Origin: an uncultured Porphyromonadaceae bacterium | Lineage (GTDB): Bacteria; Bacteroidota; Bacteroidia; Bacteroidales; Muribaculaceae | Assembly: GCA_947175225.1 (NCBI GenBank) | Contig: CAMWLX010000226.1 | Location: forward strand, 1-6,042 | DNA length: 6,042 nucleotides | Direction of reading: 5' to 3' | Shown here: one piece after another, positions 1 through 6,008 of the stretch | Layout of the letters: each line of letters starts with the position of its first letter | Numbering within the stretch: position 1 is the stretch's first letter | Made by a program: the position numbers and the translations under genes | Notes under the pieces: generated by a model | The model's input: the letters and a program-made list of their open reading frames with translations, nothing else | The model's database searches: none | What the model was told of the DNA's origin: nothing

Positions 1-1284
1 GCCGATACTCTTCAGATTTTCAAATGCAGTGAAGACGGCATCCCCGGAGTGACCGAACCTCAGCTGATGGGATTCTCCATCTCACCAGATGGAAGATATA
101 TATGTGGTGCCGTTGAGCAGGCTGCCGGTGTTTTTATTGCCGACTGCGCTACGGGAGAGGTCAAATGGAAAATGGCTGAGGAATCCAGCGGTGAGCTTAG
201 GGGCATAGATAATTATGGAAGGGCTATTGGATATTATGACGGCAATGGCGTTCTCATGCCATTTGATTCAATGGATGTAGAAATGCTTAAGCTCCCTTCA
301 AATGCAAGATACATTTTAGGCGAAGGGATCTCCAGCTTAGGAAATGTGATGGTAGGTTCGTTTACCGAACAGTCTTTTAGCACATCAGCTGCATATTCTC
401 TCGATGGTGGCGAATGGATGGCATTGCCATACCCTTCTGATGAAGAACTTGGAAATCTTAAGGATAAGTTCAATTCCATGTCTGCCGCTAAATATGTCAG
501 CGGAGATGGAAAAGTGATATTAGGCTATTTGGGAAGCTTCACATTTCCAATAATATGGAAATTAAACGATGCGGGTGTTTATGAGCCCGATTTCTTCCCT
601 GCTCGCTATGTAAAGGGCTCAGAAGAAGATGTCAATGATCCTTCTAAGCCTTTGGTCGGATTGAATGCTTTTTATACTGCAATGAGCAGCAATGGCAAGT
701 ATGTAGGTGCCGTAGGCACCATTAAAGGTGAAGAAGGCAATTATCGTCTTGTTCCTGTAATTTACAATACTGAAGAAAAGACTTTAAAGATATATGAAGA
801 TCATCAGGAGATCGACTATTTTTCACTTGGTCTTTTCCCAAGGGCTATTGCCGACGATGGAATGTTCATTGGTACTGTAGGAGAACCTTTCACTGACTCT
901 TCCGGAAGCTTCATCATGAGAGTAGGTGAGGAGCAAGCCGAACTTTTTGTCGATGCTTTCCCTGAATATAATAAGGTGTTGGGTTTTTCCGATATTGAAG
1001 CAGGTCTGAATGTGCCTACCGGTATTTCAGCCGACGGCGCATATATCCTTGGATACACATACTATAGCGACAATATGGATATTAGTGATGAATCTCCGGC
1101 ATATTTCCTTACCTATGTCATACACACTGGTACGTCTGGAGTTGAAGAGATTTCTTCGGAAGCCAATTCTTCTCAGGAAGCCATTTATTCTATCGACGGT
1201 CGCACATTGCGTGAAATGACAAAAGGCGTAAATATCATACGCAAAGCCGACGGGACAGTAAGCAAGATACTGAAGAAATTTTAA
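1..1284 (+). CDS. Secreted beta-propeller/HAF-like repeat protein with T9SS-like tail (5' partial)
   Basis: The reading frame is open from the first base to a TAA at 1282-1284, giving 427 codons. The gene therefore begins before the window, and the GTG at 49 and later ATGs are internal. Seven degenerate motifs of the form [S/A]-x-[D/N]-G-x-[Y/V]-[I/V]-x-G recur every 41-62 residues, at window codons 25-36, 68-77, 109-119, 164-176, 226-236, 281-291 and 340-351. Most are followed by a hydrophobic strand and an acidic or Gly-rich turn before a W/Y/L strand. This pattern resembles extracellular HAF-type repeats or propeller blades; the family assignment is inference. The last ~35 codons (about 393-427) form a tail with 'AIYSIDGRTL' and 'ADGTVSKILKKF', like the end of the T9SS type A sorting domain and like the tails of both neighbouring proteins. 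No catalytic residues were recognised. Function is unknown; a surface or secreted binding protein is likely. The next gene is convergent. Confidence 0.85.
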   Translation, partial: ADTLQIFKCSEDGIPGVTEPQLMGFSISPDGRYICGAVEQAAGVFIADCATGEVKWKMAEESSGELRGIDNYGRAIGYYDGNGVLMPFDSMDVEMLKLPSNARYILGEGISSLGNVMVGSFTEQSFSTSAAYSLDGGEWMALPYPSDEELGNLKDKFNSMSAAKYVSGDGKVILGYLGSFTFPIIWKLNDAGVYEPDFFPARYVKGSEEDVNDPSKPLVGLNAFYTAMSSNGKYVGAVGTIKGEEGNYRLVPVIYNTEEKTLKIYEDHQEIDYFSLGLFPRAIADDGMFIGTVGEPFTDSSGSFIMRVGEEQAELFVDAFPEYNKVLGFSDIEAGLNVPTGISADGAYILGYTYYSDNMDISDESPAYFLTYVIHTGTSGVEEISSEANSSQEAIYSIDGRTLREMTKGVNIIRKADGTVSKILKKF

Positions 1285-1305
1285 ATATCCAAACATCTTT
1301 TACTA

Positions 1306-1348
1306 AATAAATAGGTCCCACCTTCTCAGAAGATGGGACCCATTTATT
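1306..1348 (+). terminator. Hairpin terminator after the repeat-protein gene, possibly bidirectional
   Basis: The 7-bp stem ggtccca (1314-1320) / tgggacc (1334-1340) encloses four more pairs (1322-1325 with 1329-1332) after one C.A mismatch, and a 3-base loop. Outside it, after one A.C mismatch, an A/T-only stretch at 1306-1312 pairs with 1342-1348. The downstream arm is T-rich (atttatta), and on the opposite strand the downstream arm is also T-rich. It lies 22-30 bases after the TAA at 1284. The hairpin could also stop read-through from the convergent gene ending at 1755, although other hairpins lie nearer to that gene. Confidence 0.75.
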
Positions 1349-1470
1349 ATCTAAGTACAATGTCACTAAATTAAGACCAATTTACGGCGTCAAGCAATGT
1401 AGTTAGCGCACTCCGTGCGCGTCATTAAGCGTCTTAAACTATCTTAATTTAGTGACATTATATCTAAGTA
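1348..1470. repeat. Perfect 18-bp inverted repeat flanked by 10-bp direct repeats (MITE-like unit 1)
   Basis: The arm at 1359-1376 (aatgtcactaaattaaga) is the exact reverse complement of 1442-1459, with a 65-base spacer holding a 6-bp GC hairpin at 1406-1420. The 10-mer tatctaagta lies just outside both arms, at 1348-1357 and 1461-1470. Terminal inverted repeats between short direct repeats is the layout of a small non-autonomous element with target-site duplication. No transposase is present, so mobility is inference. A long cruciform or RNA stem is an alternative reading. It lies between two convergent genes, where such repeats commonly accumulate. Confidence 0.55.
1399..1427. repeat. REP-like hairpin 1 (TAG foot, TCC loop)
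   Basis: The stem gcgcac (1406-1411) / gtgcgc (1415-1420) has a 3-base loop tcc. It is preceded by gtag at 1399-1402 and ttag at 1403-1406, and followed by gtcatta. It sits inside the spacer of the 18-bp inverted repeat. Its plan (TAG, then a short GC stem, a trinucleotide loop, then an attA-like tail) matches the hairpins at 1536-1560 and 1608-1630. Confidence 0.5.
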
Positions 1471-1535
1471 GGATGTTAAGTTTGATGTTTCGATTTTTAT
1501 ATCCCATTTTTAGAATTTGTATTTGGGAATTTGAC

Positions 1536-1560
1536 TTAGCAGCTCGGAGAGCTGTTATTA
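1536..1560. repeat. REP-like hairpin 2 (TAG foot, GGA loop)
   Basis: The stem cagctc (1540-1545) / gagctg (1549-1554) closes a gga loop. It is preceded by ttag (1536-1539) and followed by ttatta. The core ctcggagag is shared exactly with the hairpin at 1611-1623, which marks them as copies of one repeat family and not chance palindromes. Confidence 0.55.
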
Positions 1561-1564
1561 TGCC

Positions 1565-1588
1565 AAAACCCCGGACTTCAGTCCGGGG
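1565..1588 (-). terminator. GC-rich hairpin, possible terminator for the minus-strand gene
   Basis: The stem ccccggac (1569-1576) / gtccgggg (1581-1588) is a perfect 8-bp pairing with loop ttca, and stands out in an AT-rich intergenic region. Read on the minus strand it is followed by TTTT (1568-1565), so it could end transcripts of the gene stopping at 1755, although it lies about 170 bases beyond the stop. It also sits midway between two REP-like hairpins, so it may be one component of a compound palindromic repeat. The repeat reading is at least as likely as the terminator reading. Confidence 0.4.
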
Positions 1589-1599
1589 CTGCCCCGACA

Positions 1600-1630
1600 A
1601 AAGCTCTGTAGCCTCGGAGAGGCGCTTTAT
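1600..1630. repeat. REP-like hairpin 3 (GTAG foot, GGA loop)
   Basis: The stem gcctc (1611-1615) / gaggc (1619-1623) closes a gga loop and is preceded by gtag (1608-1611). An outer stem aaagc (1600-1604) / gcttt (1624-1628) can extend it, with the six bases 1605-1610 bulged. A GTAG-type tetranucleotide at the foot of a short imperfect hairpin is the known layout of REP sequences processed by RAYT (Y1 HUH) transposases. Assigning this copy to that class is inference. Confidence 0.5.
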
Positions 1631-1735
1631 GATATAGTTATGATTTTGGTACATAGAACTGAACACCCTATTATCTAAGTAATCTCTCAATTTATTCGAA
1701 TTATCATACATGCATTTTCGATAGAATGAAGCGAC

Positions 1736-1752
1736 AATAATTATGAATTATT
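1736..1752 (-). terminator. A/T-only hairpin immediately after the 1755 stop
   Basis: The arms aataatt (1736-1742) and aattatt (1746-1752) pair perfectly around an atg loop, three bases beyond the minus-strand stop codon. The stem has no G-C pair and no clear T tract follows on the minus strand, so it is a weak terminator candidate at best. It may instead protect the mRNA end or be chance in AT-rich DNA. Confidence 0.25.
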
Positions 1753-1754
1753 CA

Positions 1755-3794
1755 TCAGTGCTTAATGATTTTTCTGACTGAGCCATCAGACTTCTTTACG
1801 ATATAAATTCCTGCCTTTGATGCAGAAGACACTTTCATTCCGTTGAGATCATATATGGCTTCATTGCCATTTTCTGATTCAATAGACGACACTGCATCCG
1901 GAATTTCATTATCTAATGGATATGCTGCATCCAATCCGATTGCAAAAATTCCGGCCTGAGAATAATAGGTGCCGTTTTCCATATATTGCATTCTCTTTAG
2001 CGAGCGGTAGGTCCCATCTTCGATATGCCCCTGAAGATTGATTTCGCTCAAGATATAGCCTGCCGGGAAGCTGATTTCGTTTGGATGGAAAGACTGCAAC
2101 GGCGCAAAATATTCCACTTTTTCTGAATGGAATCCTTCAAGCATAAAGAGGAATGCCGGGTGCTCTTCCGATGCCTTTACGGCCACCGGCTCATCAAATT
2201 GGAATGGAAGGTAAAGATAATCCTTTGAATTTTTATCTAAATTAGCTTCCACATCCTTTCCCTTAATTGTAGCTCTCGCTATCACTGTAAATGTGTCATA
2301 GTCTGTATGCATCTTAGAGTCGAGGGCATAAATGGTGGCTGTAAACTCTGCGTCGTCCTCCACTCGGCCCCATCCGTAGATGCTCATGCCATTCACGATA
2401 AGAGGAGTCTCGCTTGAGGCAAAATATACGTTTCCTACTCCTATAAGATGTGAGAAGTTGCCCTCCATGGGGGCCTCTCCATTCAGTGAATAGTCAAGCC
2501 AATATGCATCGGAAAACTCATTGTAGCCAAATACGGGGACGCTATACGCGCCAAGCTTATCGTCCCTCACACTCGTGAATGAGATGTCAAGATAATTCAC
2601 AGGGTATTGAAAAAGTGTGAATTTATACTCTTTGTTTCCTTCAGAATATGATGGGCTTCCACCTGCCTGGAAATACGAGACCGGAGAGCGGTAGTTTCCA
2701 TCTACGCGTTCCGGGGCTTCAGCTATCAATGTCGGAGTCTCATATAATCTGGGCGTCGATCCTTGCTTGCCCGCTGCGTAGCTCACTTTGAGTTCTTCCT
2801 GATCATTGGATATCTCAAATTTTGTCCCGCTCTTAGCCATATATCGCCAAGAATATGTAGCATCTTCTTCCGACATATTCTGCCATGTGATAGGAGTGTT
2901 GGCCGGGTAATACGCTATGTCCATAGGCATTCCCGATATAGCCGCAGATCTGCTCAGTCCCCAGTATAAGGAATTCGTTGGCTCCATATACCATACATTG
3001 TCAAGCGTAGGATATCCCACCCCTATCGCATCGAGCATGATGAGGTCGCCGTCCGAGCCGAGATATCTGAAGGCTATCTTTACGCTTTTGCCTACATAAT
3101 CATCAAGCGCAACTGTCTGTTTTTCAAGGTTTGTGCCATTGCATGCATCCCTAAGCTCCTTATAATTATAATCTTTGTATTCTTCAGCATAATCACGCAG
3201 CAGAACCCAGTCGTTTCCTTCTCCCTCTTCTTTAATTAGCACCTGGAGCGTATATAGTGTATTTTTACCCCCATCATAGTCTCCGGTAGTATGGTTTAGA
3301 TTCTTAGTGTCATAGAAATAAATGGGATATAAGCGCATGTAGTAGGAGAGGAGCATGTTTTTCTCCGGTGTGAACTCCGGGGATATGAGCCACTCATCCT
3401 GTAAATTTTCGTCAAAAGAAATGCAGTAGCAATATACCCCGTCAGCTATGGTAGGGTAGTAGACGGTCGGTTTCAGCGGTGTCCAGGTATATTCTTTGTT
3501 GCACTCCCCTCGATGCTCCACACTCCATCCGTTCGGCACCCAGTATTTTTCTTTCTCATTCCATCCGCCGAAATTTTCATAAATCACATATCCTTTCTTC
3601 AGTGTAGACGATGCATTCATCCTTGCATTCATTCGGGCAGATGATGGCGACTCCAGATAAGCATTCCTGGTGATAATCTTTGTTGAAGTCTCTCCGATCA
3701 ATACGTCGTCGGAAATCGTTTTCATCAAAGGAGCATTGGCATTGGCAGCATAGGCCGTGCCGATTGCCATCGCTCCGACAATTAATCTTTTCAT
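1755..3794 (-). CDS. Secreted choice-of-anchor J (cleaved-adhesin-like) domain protein with T9SS-like tail
   Basis: This is a complete 679-residue frame, with ATG at 3794-3792 and TGA at 1757-1755. Residues 1-21 form a Sec signal peptide (KR, hydrophobic core, AYA and ANA cleavage options, no lipobox Cys); starting at the first ATG keeps it whole. Residues ~69-262 match the choice-of-anchor J / cleaved adhesin jelly-roll pattern: 'ENFGGW' (73-78), 'PNGW' (87-90), 'DEWLISPEF' (133-141), then 'KIAFRYLGSDGD' and 'LDAIGVGYP' (239-262). This family occurs in gingipain adhesin regions and many exported Bacteroidota proteins and usually binds proteins or glycans. Residues ~265-390 look like an Ig/PKD-like beta domain ('YSWRY' at 314-318). 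Residues ~391-625 form a further beta-rich region I do not recognise. The tail 646-679 ('AIYDLNGMKV', 'AGIYIVKKSDG') resembles the end of the T9SS sorting domain. No protease or glycosidase motif was seen. Ligand is unknown. Confidence 0.88.
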   Translation of the reverse strand: MKRLIVGAMAIGTAYAANANAPLMKTISDDVLIGETSTKIITRNAYLESPSSARMNARMNASSTLKKGYVIYENFGGWNEKEKYWVPNGWSVEHRGECNKEYTWTPLKPTVYYPTIADGVYCYCISFDENLQDEWLISPEFTPEKNMLLSYYMRLYPIYFYDTKNLNHTTGDYDGGKNTLYTLQVLIKEEGEGNDWVLLRDYAEEYKDYNYKELRDACNGTNLEKQTVALDDYVGKSVKIAFRYLGSDGDLIMLDAIGVGYPTLDNVWYMEPTNSLYWGLSRSAAISGMPMDIAYYPANTPITWQNMSEEDATYSWRYMAKSGTKFEISNDQEELKVSYAAGKQGSTPRLYETPTLIAEAPERVDGNYRSPVSYFQAGGSPSYSEGNKEYKFTLFQYPVNYLDISFTSVRDDKLGAYSVPVFGYNEFSDAYWLDYSLNGEAPMEGNFSHLIGVGNVYFASSETPLIVNGMSIYGWGRVEDDAEFTATIYALDSKMHTDYDTFTVIARATIKGKDVEANLDKNSKDYLYLPFQFDEPVAVKASEEHPAFLFMLEGFHSEKVEYFAPLQSFHPNEISFPAGYILSEINLQGHIEDGTYRSLKRMQYMENGTYYSQAGIFAIGLDAAYPLDNEIPDAVSSIESENGNEAIYDLNGMKVSSASKAGIYIVKKSDGSVRKIIKH

Positions 3795-3826
3795 CTCAGA
3801 TAGGTTCTTAGTTTAAATTTATTTTT

Positions 3827-3858
3827 CAAAATTAATAAAAAACTATCGCTTATGCAAG
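3827..3858 (-). promoter_or_regulatory. Bacteroidota-type promoter of the 1755-3794 gene
   Basis: On the minus strand TAATTTTG (plus 3834-3827) fits the Bacteroidota -7 box TAnnTTTG exactly. CTTG (plus 3858-3855) is a three-of-four match to the -33 TTTG, with a 20-base spacer, inside the usual 19-21 range. Transcription would begin near 3820, giving a leader of about 25 bases. The leader has no Shine-Dalgarno sequence, as is normal in this phylum. It lies directly after the upstream gene's terminator, supporting independent transcription. Confidence 0.6.
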
Positions 3859-3868
3859 CCTATGACAC

Positions 3869-3900
3869 AAAAAACCTCGGATTCTATCAATCCGAGGTTT
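3869..3900 (-). terminator. Rho-independent terminator of the 3934-5958 gene
   Basis: A 12-bp perfect stem, 3872-3883 (aaacctcggatt) with 3889-3900, encloses a 5-base loop. On the minus strand it is followed by a run of six T (plus 3874-3869, partly within the stem). It starts 33 bases past the TAA of the four-repeat protein gene. This is the clearest intrinsic terminator in the window and separates the two minus-strand genes. Confidence 0.88.
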
Positions 3901-3933
3901 CGCTCTTATATTGAAGTTGTTTAAACTTATTTT

Positions 3934-5958
3934 TTACTTTGCCACGATTTTTGAAGCTTTGCCGTCAGCTACCTTTACATAGATGCCCTTCTCAGGCTTG
4001 GCTATCTTATTGCCATTCATGTCGTAGTAAGTGGCTTTGCTGTCAATCGCATTTATGCTTTCTACTGCGCTGCCGCCTGCTTTAGACACTTCGAATATAA
4101 AGTCGATGTTGACAGTATAGTAGTTGTCGCCCTTGATTAAGAAGGCCATTGCGCTGTGCTCCTTACCGTCAACGCTGAATGTCAGGGTATTCCCTTCAGT
4201 CAGACCCATCCATGAAGCAAACATGAGAGGCGTCCATGACTCTTCGTCCATATTGACCTTTACTCTCAAAGGCTCGATCTCATCCTCATCTTCCTCTCCA
4301 TAGCTGGAGAAGGTCAGCATGCCGTCCCATCCTTCAGGAGTTGTCATGTCGATTGTGATCTCGTCTGCATCGCAGGTTCCTGTAATGCCTATTGTCAGAT
4401 AGTCATTTCCATTATATGGGATTATTTCCTGTGTGACAGTCACGCCGGGGAGCGACGTTTCTCCATTGAGCGTAATGTCAAGATGCTCGGGATATTCGAG
4501 TTCTGCCGTTTCTGCGTCTGATGTTACATTTATTACCAATACGAATGCATTCGCAATGTCCAAATAGTCTCCTGCATAGTCCGGTGAGCCCGCAAGTGTC
4601 CCGTCGTCATGCATATAGAGTAAGCAGCCATATACTTGTTTTTGGTTTTCGATAGGGAACGTCAATTGTTTTCCCGGAGTCATCGAGATGTCAAAGTTGC
4701 TCATCCATTTCATCATTTCCAGGAATTCATCCATCAGATATGGTTCAAATACATTGGCCCTTGTCGTATAGTAATCTCCTTCTTCATCGGTAGCTAACAC
4801 CTTGACAGGAAGCACACCTTCCCATCCTTTGGGAAGATCAAAGTCCACTGTTAAGGTTCCGTTCTCAGTGGTGCCATTTAGCACGATTGCTTTCTCCGGC
4901 ATGAACATTGAAAGCGCATCAATTTCCTCCTCTGTCAGCACGATTCCGCTTTCTGCAATGTCTTCATAATTGCCTTGCCAGATTGTCACGTCCTCACAGT
5001 CAGTTGTCAAGTCCAATTTGTCCGGGAATATAGGAAGTTCAGGCGCTTCTGCTTCTCCCTCGCTTACGTAGACCAAAAGCGAGAGTATATCTTCCTTGAT
5101 TGCCATGTCTCCCTTGTAGAGGTGAAGTTCAATGGTCTGGTAGTTGTTGGTTCCGTCTACATAGGTAGGTTCGAATGTGAATCGATTGCCTTTCACATAG
5201 CCGTTTTCAAGAAGTTTTTCTACTGATATCCATTCTATTTCTTCTGCTCTTGTGCCATTCTGAGTGGTTTCGGTGATGGTCACGTCTCCTTGGTGGCTCC
5301 AGTTGTAGCAGACAAAGCCGTCCCAGCCTTCGGGCACTTCAATGACGATTGGGAATGTGGCTGTGTTCACTTCCCCTTTCACTATGATGTCATAAGTATC
5401 CCATTTGTTGTAACCTTGAGTCACTTCCAGGCCTTCGTTGAAGGTCTTTACTACAAAGCTATCCGGGAATGAAGGTGTGTCTACTACTGGATCGTCAGCC
5501 ACAACACCCGGCTTTACATTGCAGGATATATCGATAGGGTATTCCCATACATTTTCTCCTTTCACCAAGTAGATTGTGCCTAAGCTTTCAAGTCCATTGA
5601 CAGGGAATTTGAAATAGCTGCCTTTTTGATAGCCTGCTTGAGTTGCTAAAGAAACAGGCAACCAGTGACTGCTTCTTGTGGTGAATGGGGCATCTGATCC
5701 GCCGAGTACTGAACCAATCAATGCGTAGTCCCATCCTTCAGGAAGCTCGAAGTCCATAGTAATTACATTGGCAGAGGATTCGCCTGTGATATCAATTGTC
5801 AGGCTTCCCGACTTCATTGTTTGGCTTACGGATACTCCTGCGAGTTCTTTCTCCCCATTTAAGGTGAAGTCAAGCGCACTCGGATAGACCGGATCTTGCG
5901 CTACAGCCATTGCAGCTCCCGCTGCAAATGCCATAAATGAAAGTAAAACTTTTTTCAT
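3934..5958 (-). CDS. Secreted four-fold tandem-domain protein with T9SS-like tail, family not recognised
   Basis: This is a complete 674-residue frame, with ATG at 5958-5956 and TAA at 3936-3934. Residues 1-20 are a Sec signal peptide (KK, Ala-rich core, AVA before Q21; no lipobox). Four divergent copies of one domain follow: ~25-148, 164-298, 311-479 and 489-625. Each starts '[F/Y]P..L' or similar, has a central 'P[E/K]GW' (73-76, 209-212, 376-379, 541-544), then in copies 1, 2 and 4 a W-x9-G-x3-G-[S/N] segment (W99/G109/G113, W243/G253/G257, W575/G585/G589). Copies 1, 2 and 4 end with '[V/Y/I]KG[E/D]' plus a strand. Copy 3 keeps the plan but carries a Glu-rich, probably helical insert (~331-357) and a longer helix (~404-420). 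The tail 641-674 ('YYDMNGNKI', 'KGIYVKVADG', 'KIVAK') matches those of both neighbours. Composition is acidic and beta-rich. I do not recognise the domain; a surface-exposed binding protein is inferred. Confidence 0.87.
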   Translation of the reverse strand: MKKVLLSFMAFAAGAAMAVAQDPVYPSALDFTLNGEKELAGVSVSQTMKSGSLTIDITGESSANVITMDFELPEGWDYALIGSVLGGSDAPFTTRSSHWLPVSLATQAGYQKGSYFKFPVNGLESLGTIYLVKGENVWEYPIDISCNVKPGVVADDPVVDTPSFPDSFVVKTFNEGLEVTQGYNKWDTYDIIVKGEVNTATFPIVIEVPEGWDGFVCYNWSHQGDVTITETTQNGTRAEEIEWISVEKLLENGYVKGNRFTFEPTYVDGTNNYQTIELHLYKGDMAIKEDILSLLVYVSEGEAEAPELPIFPDKLDLTTDCEDVTIWQGNYEDIAESGIVLTEEEIDALSMFMPEKAIVLNGTTENGTLTVDFDLPKGWEGVLPVKVLATDEEGDYYTTRANVFEPYLMDEFLEMMKWMSNFDISMTPGKQLTFPIENQKQVYGCLLYMHDDGTLAGSPDYAGDYLDIANAFVLVINVTSDAETAELEYPEHLDITLNGETSLPGVTVTQEIIPYNGNDYLTIGITGTCDADEITIDMTTPEGWDGMLTFSSYGEEDEDEIEPLRVKVNMDEESWTPLMFASWMGLTEGNTLTFSVDGKEHSAMAFLIKGDNYYTVNIDFIFEVSKAGGSAVESINAIDSKATYYDMNGNKIAKPEKGIYVKVADGKASKIVAK

Positions 5959-6000
5959 GAGCTTGTGAATTATGTTAATTAAATCTGTTTAAGTAGCTCG

Positions 6001-6008
6001 CAAAAATT
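6001..6008 (-). promoter_or_regulatory. Possible -7 element of the 3934-5958 gene
   Basis: On the minus strand AATTTTTG (plus 6008-6001) differs by one base from the Bacteroidota -7 consensus TAnnTTTG and lies 42 bases before the ATG. No TTTG is seen at the expected -33 distance, so support is weak. A 5-bp inverted repeat, ctcgc (5997-6001) / gcgag (6024-6028), brackets it and could be an operator or chance. The leader is AT-rich and has no Shine-Dalgarno sequence. Confidence 0.25.

Larger units (their letters stand above)
1461..1681. repeat. Second candidate repeat unit between direct repeats (MITE-like unit 2)
   Basis: Two copies of tatctaagta (1461-1470 and 1672-1681) bracket this stretch. 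Inside them, 1471-1488 and the reverse complement of 1651-1668 agree at 14 of 18 bases, so the unit may have imperfect terminal inverted repeats. It contains the hairpins at 1536-1560, 1569-1588 and 1608-1630. The outer direct-repeat copies (1345-1357 and 1669-1681) agree over 13 bases, longer than either agrees with the middle copy. The two units may therefore be parts of one insertion of about 310 bp. No protein-coding signal is seen in it. Confidence 0.4.

Noticed and set aside
49..51. GTG as the start codon of the first gene
   Set aside because: The same frame is open back to base 1 and encodes a plausible continuation, and there is no signal peptide after 49. The gene starts upstream of the window.
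816..1058. Antisense and alternative-frame open frames inside the three large genes (for example 816-1058 minus, 1010-1219 plus, 2763-2969 plus, 4975-5226 plus)
   Set aside because: They lie wholly within long frames that have clear protein features, and they have no start signals or recognisable products.
1359..1459. Invertible promoter (phase-variation switch) based on the inverted repeats
   Set aside because: The 65-base spacer shows no TAnnTTTG promoter box, both flanking genes converge on it so neither could be driven from it, and no recombinase gene is near.
1502..1528. tccca / tggga inverted repeat as another hairpin
   Set aside because: It has only five pairs with a 17-base loop, and no relation to the other hairpins. 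It is compatible with chance.
1348..1681. CRISPR array based on the repeated tatctaagta
   Set aside because: The repeat is only 10-13 bases, there are three copies at unequal distances (113 and 211), and no cas genes are present.
1439..1711. Open frames of 90 codons (minus) and 61 codons (plus, 1452-1637) in the intergenic region
   Set aside because: They run straight through the hairpin repeats, have no upstream signals, and their residue content follows the palindromes. They are treated as chance frames in non-coding DNA.
5956..5958. Lipoprotein signal for the four-repeat protein
   Set aside because: There is no Cys in the first 100 residues; the leader ends AVA before Gln, which fits signal peptidase I.
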